Shown here: positions 58,581 through 64,000 of the stretch, piece after piece
Position numbering within the stretch: the first letter of the stretch is position 1
How the letters are laid out: each line of letters opens with the position of its first letter
Assembly (NCBI GenBank): GCA_937967505.1
Contig: CALCJM010000076.1
Span: 19,573 to 83,572 of the forward strand
From: an uncultured Pirellulaceae bacterium
Lineage (GTDB): Bacteria > Planctomycetota > Planctomycetia > Pirellulales > Pirellulaceae
DNA length: 64,000 nucleotides
Direction: 5' to 3'
Notes under the pieces: generated by a model
Told to the model about the DNA's origin: nothing
Databases searched by the model: none
What the model saw: only the letters and a program-made list of their open reading frames with translations
Translations under genes and position numbers: made by a program

Positions 58581-61500
58581 ATGGTCATGGAAGAGCGCTA
58601 TCAAGTTTTCAAGGGTTTGAGTTTAGGTAACCTGGTTACCAAGCTGTCCTCTGCTGCGGGCTCCAACGCCGGTTGGCGTGATTGGATATCCAAAGCCGCA
58701 CTGGGCGCGGCGGCAGTCGCGGTTCTGCACCCACTATCCGGTTCAGCACTGGCCCAATCAGGGTCGTCCTTCGAACCCGGTGTTTCACAAACGTCACGTC
58801 AGCCCACGATAAAAACGCCTGTTGACGCGTCTTGGATTTGGTCTCCCAGACTGGATGTTGGTACCGCATCAGGCCAGGGTGAGGTCTACTTTCGCAAGAA
58901 GTTTACACTACTGAAGCCGCATAAGGCAGAACTGACTCTGGCAGCCGGTGATGAGTTCGAATTGTTCATCAATGGACAATTAATCGCAGCAGGGCAATCC
59001 TTCGGCGAACCAACCCAACTGGATCCTTCGCAATTCCTTTCATCGGGTGTCAATGTCATCGCCGTCCGTGTGAAGCATCTCGACAGTGATCACGTCGGCT
59101 TGGCGATGAAAATGCGAATCAAAGAAGCAGGCGAATCGCGGTACCGCGTTTTACGTACCGACAGTACATGGCGGAGCTACACCGCCAAAGCACATGAGTG
59201 GTACAAAAATGGCTTCAACGCCAGGAGCTGGCTGACCTCTAGGCCAGTCAACCTCGATGTAACCGCACACGAAGCGACGCCTCAAGTTGCAATGTTTGGC
59301 GGCGCGGCAAAACGGCAAGCCTCCAGTGGAAGCTTGGCGGTGGAATCCGGTAACCACTTTGCCCCTCCCAAACCACGTGTCAAGCTCTCTCCGACATCCA
59401 GTAAGGCAGCTGATGCTGACGCTCAAGTTGCTGCCTCCGTTGCCGCTTTCGCCAAAACACAGCAATCTGCCGCCAATGCAATCAAGTCAGTTGAACAGCC
59501 TGTTGATCAGCCCATAGTAAACAAGGTAGCCACCAATGCAGATGCTTTAAAAACCAAACTCTCCGATGGGTCCAAAACCAATTTCTCACTTGGCGATTTC
59601 GCTCCGGCCAATGTCGCCCCTCCGGTGCCAATTGCACAATCACAAAAGGCCGGAGGCTTACCACCGATCGTGCCAACCATCACGTCCAAAGTCGAAAACA
59701 CCGGAAGCTTCACCCCACAAGTCTCCGCAGCCACGACCAACCGCAGATCGACTGCCTCAGTTGCTCCCGTTGCTGCCACCAAACTTAAGGGGATCCATCC
59801 CAAGACCGACTTCACAGTCGCAACGGTATTGCCCGGCAGCCAAACCGGTCCAATTGTTGCGATGGAATTTAACGAGTACGGACAGCTGTTGCTGTCTCGC
59901 GCGAACGGCCCATTGCTGATCGCCGACATCGTTGACATGGCTGACCCCACCGCACCAGATCAATCACCACAAAAACAGGTACGTGTGCTGTGTAACGAAG
60001 TCCGTTCCTGCCAGGGGATTCTACCGCTCAACGGGGACGTGTTCGTCACCGCCGAAGGACCGGATGGGCAGGCATTATACCGTCTGTCAGATACCGATGG
60101 TGATGGACAGGCAGAAGTCACTGATACTCTGCTGAAGTTCACCGGAGAACCAACCACAGGCGGGCCGCAAGGAATCACTCTTGGACCTGACGGAATGCTG
60201 TATATCGTGGTTGCAAATTACAGCCAGTTGAAGGATACGGTTTCTCGCCGTAGTCCTTACCAGGTGGCCTACGAGGGCGACTTACAACCGGGGCCAAAAA
60301 ACTCCGCGGCCCCTTGCGGCACCGTCATTCGCGTCGGCGTTGATGGCAGCCGCCCCGAAACCGTCGCCGGTGGCATCGGCAACGCCCAAGACCTAGTCTT
60401 CAACCAAAATGGCGAACTCTTCATTCACGACAGTGACAACGAGAATGACCGGGGCACTTCCTGGTACCGACCGTCAATGGTTTTCAGTGTCACCGCCGGT
60501 GCAGATATCGGCTGGCGCGAGGGTTGGTCCAAGTTTGCCAGCTACTACCCGGACCAGACGCCTGCGGTGTGTGAGACTGGCCAGGTTTCCCCTGCGGGCG
60601 CTGTGCTGTATCAGCACTTGATGTTCCCGGAGAAGTACCAGAGCTCAATCTTCCTGGCAGACCAATCTGCCGGAAAAATCTTGTCACTCCAGACAAAGGC
60701 CGCCGGAGCAGGCCACATCGGCAAACCGGAAACATTTCTGACAACCGATGGCCTAAATATTCGCGACCTGGCTGTTGGGCAAGACGGTGCACTCTATTTT
60801 TGCACCGGCGACAAAAGCAGTAATAGCCAAGGTGGCGTCTATAAGGTCAGTTGGAACGGCACGGTCCCAGAAACGGTCATGACATTCGAAAATGATCTGG
60901 CAAAAGTCATGCGACACCCTCAACCGGGATCGGCATGGGCGCGACAAAACATTGCCGAACTGCGACGCCAGATGGGACGCAAATGGAAAGAGTCCGTGCT
61001 GGGCGTGATGACGGAGGACCGTAACCCGCCAAAGTTTCGCATTCGTGCGATGCAACTGTCGGTTCTATATGGGCCGCAACTGCCCACCGGTATTCTCCAA
61101 ACACTCGCCAAAGATGAATCGCCTGACGTTCGGGCCCAAGCCGCACTGATGTGCGGATTAAGCCAACGTTCGGCCGACCACGAATTACTGACCGGAATGC
61201 TCAACGATGCGTCCTCGATGGTACGCCGTAAGGCAGGCGAAGCGTTGTTGCGAGTTGACCTGCCTCTTGAATATCAACAGCTAACTCATTTGCTCCAGTC
61301 GACCGATCGCGTCGAAGCCATGACCGCTCGCCGATTGCTGGAACGCATCGACGCCGATCGATGGCAGACGCAACTGGTCAACAGCGAAAACATTCGCCTG
61401 TACTTGAGTTCGTCACTCGCCCTGATGACGGCGCAGCCCAACCTCGAACGGGCCTACCATATTCTCACCGAAGGCAGCAAAGCGCTTGACGGCTACCTGA

Positions 61501-62579
61501 GCGACGAGGATTTTCTGGATTTACTTCGCGTGACTCAAATAACGCTGGCCCAAGGTCAGGTAGACCCCGGGAAAATCCCCGCTTTCGTGCAGCGACTGGG
61601 AGAGGAGTTTCCCGCCGGAAGTCCGGAGATCAATATGGAATTGGTCAAGGTACTTTCCGGGCTGGGTGCTGGTGAACTTGATGGGCGGTTGGCGACCTGG
61701 TTACAGGCCCCGACAACGACCGCCGCCGAAAAATCCCACGCAGCCAGATACTTTCAACAGTCTTCCGGCACCCTCTCCAGCAGCACGCGTCTACTGCTTT
61801 CACAGGCAGTTAAAGGTGGCAACGGGTTCTCCAATGACCAAAAGCTTCAGGTGATAGAACACAAGAATACCGTTTCTTCCACACCGGCGGCAAAACCACA
61901 GACGCCACCAACGGACAACCTGCAAGAACTGATTGCCGGAGGCGACCAGTGGCCAGAAGCGGTCATCGCGTCGTTTCAGCACATGCCCAATCCGTTGACC
62001 AATCAGTTGGCAAGTTCTCTGCGAACACTCGATCAGAAAATGACAGGCCGTACGGACCATGCCGCCCAGCAGGTTCGACTGGGGATTATCGCAATGCTGG
62101 CTGAACATGGCTCGGAGGCGTCATTCGCCTACTTGCGAGAGTGCTTTGATAGCGAACCGCACCGGCGCGCAGATTTGGCAATCGGTTTGGCGCTTCAGCC
62201 GGACGGCGACAACTGGTCATACCTGGTCAGTAGCCTGCCAGTGGTGGATGACGTAACTGGCGACGAGATTTTGAAAAAACTGACAACCGTCCGCCGACGC
62301 CCCAAGGACCCGGTTCACTATCGCGACGTGATCGAACTGGGCTACCGCCTGGAGGGCAAATCCGCGGCAGCCGTTAATCTACTGGCATACTGGACCGGCA
62401 ACGATGCGAGCCGCAACGTTGACTCTTGGCAACAGCAACTGGGCGACTGGAGCCAGTGGTATGCGGGAGAATTTCCGACCGCAGCTCCCATCGCCACAGC
62501 CAGTGCCGGCGAAGACCGCGTTGCTGAACGTGAGATGATTCTGGACGCTTCTAATGCTGATGGAACTTTGATGCGGTAA
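58581..62579 (+). CDS. PVC-type membrane-bound dehydrogenase-domain/HEAT-repeat protein
   Basis: 1332 residues. The start ATG at 58581 has another ATG two codons later. A hydrophobic stretch (about 38-58, ALGAAAVAVLHPLSGSALA) is a likely signal or anchor. A beta-sandwich follows (about 75-200; VYFRKKFTLLKPHKAELTL). A Ser/Ala/Pro linker (about 240-410) precedes a beta-propeller of the sorbosone/membrane-bound dehydrogenase type (about 410-790; GITLGPDGMLYIVVANY, GQDGALYFCTGDKSS). Helical HEAT-like repeats occupy about 800-1320. No CxxCH heme motif was seen. Substrate unknown; such genes are typical of planctomycetes. Confidence 0.85.
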   Translation: MVMEERYQVFKGLSLGNLVTKLSSAAGSNAGWRDWISKAALGAAAVAVLHPLSGSALAQSGSSFEPGVSQTSRQPTIKTPVDASWIWSPRLDVGTASGQGEVYFRKKFTLLKPHKAELTLAAGDEFELFINGQLIAAGQSFGEPTQLDPSQFLSSGVNVIAVRVKHLDSDHVGLAMKMRIKEAGESRYRVLRTDSTWRSYTAKAHEWYKNGFNARSWLTSRPVNLDVTAHEATPQVAMFGGAAKRQASSGSLAVESGNHFAPPKPRVKLSPTSSKAADADAQVAASVAAFAKTQQSAANAIKSVEQPVDQPIVNKVATNADALKTKLSDGSKTNFSLGDFAPANVAPPVPIAQSQKAGGLPPIVPTITSKVENTGSFTPQVSAATTNRRSTASVAPVAATKLKGIHPKTDFTVATVLPGSQTGPIVAMEFNEYGQLLLSRANGPLLIADIVDMADPTAPDQSPQKQVRVLCNEVRSCQGILPLNGDVFVTAEGPDGQALYRLSDTDGDGQAEVTDTLLKFTGEPTTGGPQGITLGPDGMLYIVVANYSQLKDTVSRRSPYQVAYEGDLQPGPKNSAAPCGTVIRVGVDGSRPETVAGGIGNAQDLVFNQNGELFIHDSDNENDRGTSWYRPSMVFSVTAGADIGWREGWSKFASYYPDQTPAVCETGQVSPAGAVLYQHLMFPEKYQSSIFLADQSAGKILSLQTKAAGAGHIGKPETFLTTDGLNIRDLAVGQDGALYFCTGDKSSNSQGGVYKVSWNGTVPETVMTFENDLAKVMRHPQPGSAWARQNIAELRRQMGRKWKESVLGVMTEDRNPPKFRIRAMQLSVLYGPQLPTGILQTLAKDESPDVRAQAALMCGLSQRSADHELLTGMLNDASSMVRRKAGEALLRVDLPLEYQQLTHLLQSTDRVEAMTARRLLERIDADRWQTQLVNSENIRLYLSSSLALMTAQPNLERAYHILTEGSKALDGYLSDEDFLDLLRVTQITLAQGQVDPGKIPAFVQRLGEEFPAGSPEINMELVKVLSGLGAGELDGRLATWLQAPTTTAAEKSHAARYFQQSSGTLSSSTRLLLSQAVKGGNGFSNDQKLQVIEHKNTVSSTPAAKPQTPPTDNLQELIAGGDQWPEAVIASFQHMPNPLTNQLASSLRTLDQKMTGRTDHAAQQVRLGIIAMLAEHGSEASFAYLRECFDSEPHRRADLAIGLALQPDGDNWSYLVSSLPVVDDVTGDEILKKLTTVRRRPKDPVHYRDVIELGYRLEGKSAAAVNLLAYWTGNDASRNVDSWQQQLGDWSQWYAGEFPTAAPIATASAGEDRVAEREMILDASNADGTLMR

Positions 62580-62712
62580 TTGAAGCAGGCCCGGTTACCG
62601 GGCAATCTTGCCACGACGCGGACCAGGCAATCATGCTCATTCCTGTATCAATACGGGTTTCGAACATAAGCAAGCATGCTCTGCGTTTGCCAAAAAATTC
62701 GACAACCGGGCC

Positions 62713-63111
62713 ATGGCGATGACCACCGAAGACTCCATCACAACCGACGACAAAACCACGGTCCTTGCACTTCGCCACATGGTGCGGGGGTTTGTCTCGG
62801 AAAGGAACTGGAGTAAATTTCACAGCCCCAAAAATATCAGCATGGCTTTGGCCATCGAGGCGGCCGAACTGATGGAGCATTTCCAGTGGATCGACGGAGC
62901 AGAATCACGAACACCCGATCCACAAAAAACGGTCGCGATCGGTGAAGAATTAGCCGATGTGTTGTGCTACGCCGTTTCCATCGCCAACGAACTGGATATC
63001 GACATCGCCGCAGCGATGAAACGCAAGATGGAACTCAATCGACAAAAGTATCCGGTGGAAGAGTACCGAGGGCGTTACGGCAAGGATGATCCCAGCCCGA
63101 CGGATCAGTAG
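62713..63111 (+). CDS. MazG-like nucleotide pyrophosphohydrolase
   Basis: 132 residues from the ATG at 62713. The MazG/DCTPP1-type core has NISMALAIEAAELMEHFQW (the EE-x(2)-E-type metal ligands) and EELADVLCYAVSIANEL. The length is that of the small single-domain class that hydrolyses dCTP and similar nucleotides. It follows the dehydrogenase/HEAT gene by 133 bases. Confidence 0.88.
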   Translation: MAMTTEDSITTDDKTTVLALRHMVRGFVSERNWSKFHSPKNISMALAIEAAELMEHFQWIDGAESRTPDPQKTVAIGEELADVLCYAVSIANELDIDIAAAMKRKMELNRQKYPVEEYRGRYGKDDPSPTDQ

Positions 63112-64000
63112 CTAACTCCGCCAGCATCGAGGATATCGCAAATCTTGCAACCTACACAGTCGCGGTTGGATGTGACCATGATGTCGTAGCGTCCGCTGGT
63201 GGCCGACCACGGGCGGTTAGCCGCGTCGTAGGTGAAAGGTGTCGCTGGCGATGATAGGTGCCAAAGAAGTCACATTCCTTCCCGTGGCAGCGTCCACCCG
63301 TAGGGTGAGTCGTTCGGGTTTCGCGCCAGCGGAATCCTGACCCACCATCGGCCTGTCGGCATAGAGGTGGGTCGGCATAGCAGGTGGGTCGGCGCAATAA
63401 CGCTGCGCGTTGGATTGGCTTGACACCACCCTACTTTTTGTCCAAACCTGCTACTGCTGGAGCGGTCACATTCTCGTACCCAAGCAAACCAATCCGGCCA
63501 GCGTGATCCCGGTGCGCATAAGAATGCGACCGCTCAGGTGAGACGGTCGAACGGGTCTGCGTACTGGCCCTCGGCTTTCTCCAATTGCCCCACCTCCCGG
63601 CGGTGATCGGTCAACCAACGATTGAGAATCGTGACCGCACTGCGAAAGTCGTGTCCCAGCAACATCAGCAAGTCGATGTTGTTTTGCCAAGATGATTCAA
63701 AGGAACTCCTTTTAATCTGCTTTTGCCCAAACGTCAGCCCGAAAAAAACAACCACTTCAGGTACAGTGACAGCGGTCGCACATGCTTTGCTGCATACAGA
63801 TTTTACCTCGGTTCTGATAATTCCAGCTTCACTCTTTGCAATCTAAATGACTCTTGGGGAATTCAGATCGCTGAAAACAATATCATAAAAAAATTCCCCA
63901 ATGTCGAAGAATTTTCTTGCATGTGGATTTCAGATTGCTACAACCGATCGTAATACCGGATTTCGAACCGTTTGTTGAATCAACGCTGTTCAAGCCGTTA
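63112..64000. other. No convincing gene; short repeats at 63337-63393
   Basis: 889 bases at the end of the window. A GTCGGCATAG word occurs at 63355 and 63371, and GGTGGGTCGGC at 63367 and 63383, in a 16-17-base tandem pattern. An inverted copy TGACCCACC is at 63338. Short frames here (for example 63534-63755 reverse) are not supported. Confidence 0.4.
63534..63755 (-). CDS. Possible small hypothetical protein
   Basis: A frame of up to 73 codons whose last 44 codons (from an ATG at 63665) have neighbour-like codon use (DFRSAVTILNRWLTDHRREV). No ATG follows the AAAGGAG sequence upstream in this frame, so the true start or an upstream frameshift is unclear. No family recognised. Confidence 0.25.
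   Translation of the reverse strand: MVVFFGLTFGQKQIKRSSFESSWQNNIDLLMLLGHDFRSAVTILNRWLTDHRREVGQLEKAEGQYADPFDRLT

Noticed and set aside
1..64000. tRNA, rRNA and CRISPR genes
   Set aside because: I looked for the conserved T-arm and repeat-spacer patterns by eye and found none; a tRNAscan and CRISPR search would be needed to exclude short ones.

Overview
The window looks like a chromosomal segment of a marine-type planctomycete (Pirellulales, Rhodopirellula-like). The evidence is the gene content: a b558-type sdhCAB operon, a PVC-type membrane-bound-dehydrogenase/HEAT-repeat protein, a LEPR-like N-terminus on a calcium-repeat protein, a gingipain-like exported peptidase and many lone genes of unknown function. 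Further support comes from weak or absent Shine-Dalgarno sequences at many starts, moderate GC and widely spaced, often divergent or convergent genes. No rRNA, tRNA or CRISPR array was recognised.

Layout: 0.2-3.7 kb sdhCAB, closed by a strong bidirectional terminator. 3.8-6.5 kb a reverse-strand TadE-TadE-TadG-like trio. 6.7-9.1 kb a Lon-family protease with a degenerate ATPase. 9.2-15 kb an unknown protein, a giant MscS/MscK-type channel and a glycine-rich exported protein. 15.2-17.9 kb a K+-dependent-type membrane pyrophosphatase. 18.4-20.9 kb a TPR protein and pterin carbinolamine dehydratase. 21-24 kb an LptD/OstA-like outer-membrane protein. 24.2-25.3 kb small unknown genes.

25.3-28.8 kb is an accessory region: a gene-poor stretch with decayed sequence, a DUF2384/RES toxin-antitoxin pair with a very good promoter and repeated operator-like words, flanking inverted repeats suggestive of an integron-type attC boundary, an IS3-like remnant and a possible group II intron tail. 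28.8-41.3 kb returns to core-like genes: gingipain-like peptidase, nadD, priA, a heme-motif histidine kinase and a large AsmA/TamB-like protein. 41.4 kb is a metallo-beta-lactamase-fold hydrolase.

42.3-45.6 kb is a visibly AT-richer island. It has a divergent pair, a papain-like cysteine-peptidase-type protein plus a small partner on one strand and an N-terminally extended DUF900 alpha/beta hydrolase on the other, and is the best candidate for an undescribed system. 45.7-48.7 kb holds glutathione peroxidase, peptidase T and an AEC transporter.

49-55.7 kb is a sugar locus: an aldolase/short-chain dehydrogenase fusion convergent with a YtfQRT-YjfF-type ABC importer. 56-58.2 kb is the calcium-repeat protein, 58.6-62.6 kb the dehydrogenase/HEAT protein and 62.7-63.1 kb a MazG-like nucleotide pyrophosphohydrolase. 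The last 0.9 kb has no convincing gene. A family of about 80-bp palindromic interspersed repeats is found in three intergenic regions (26.3, 31.9 and 55.8 kb).
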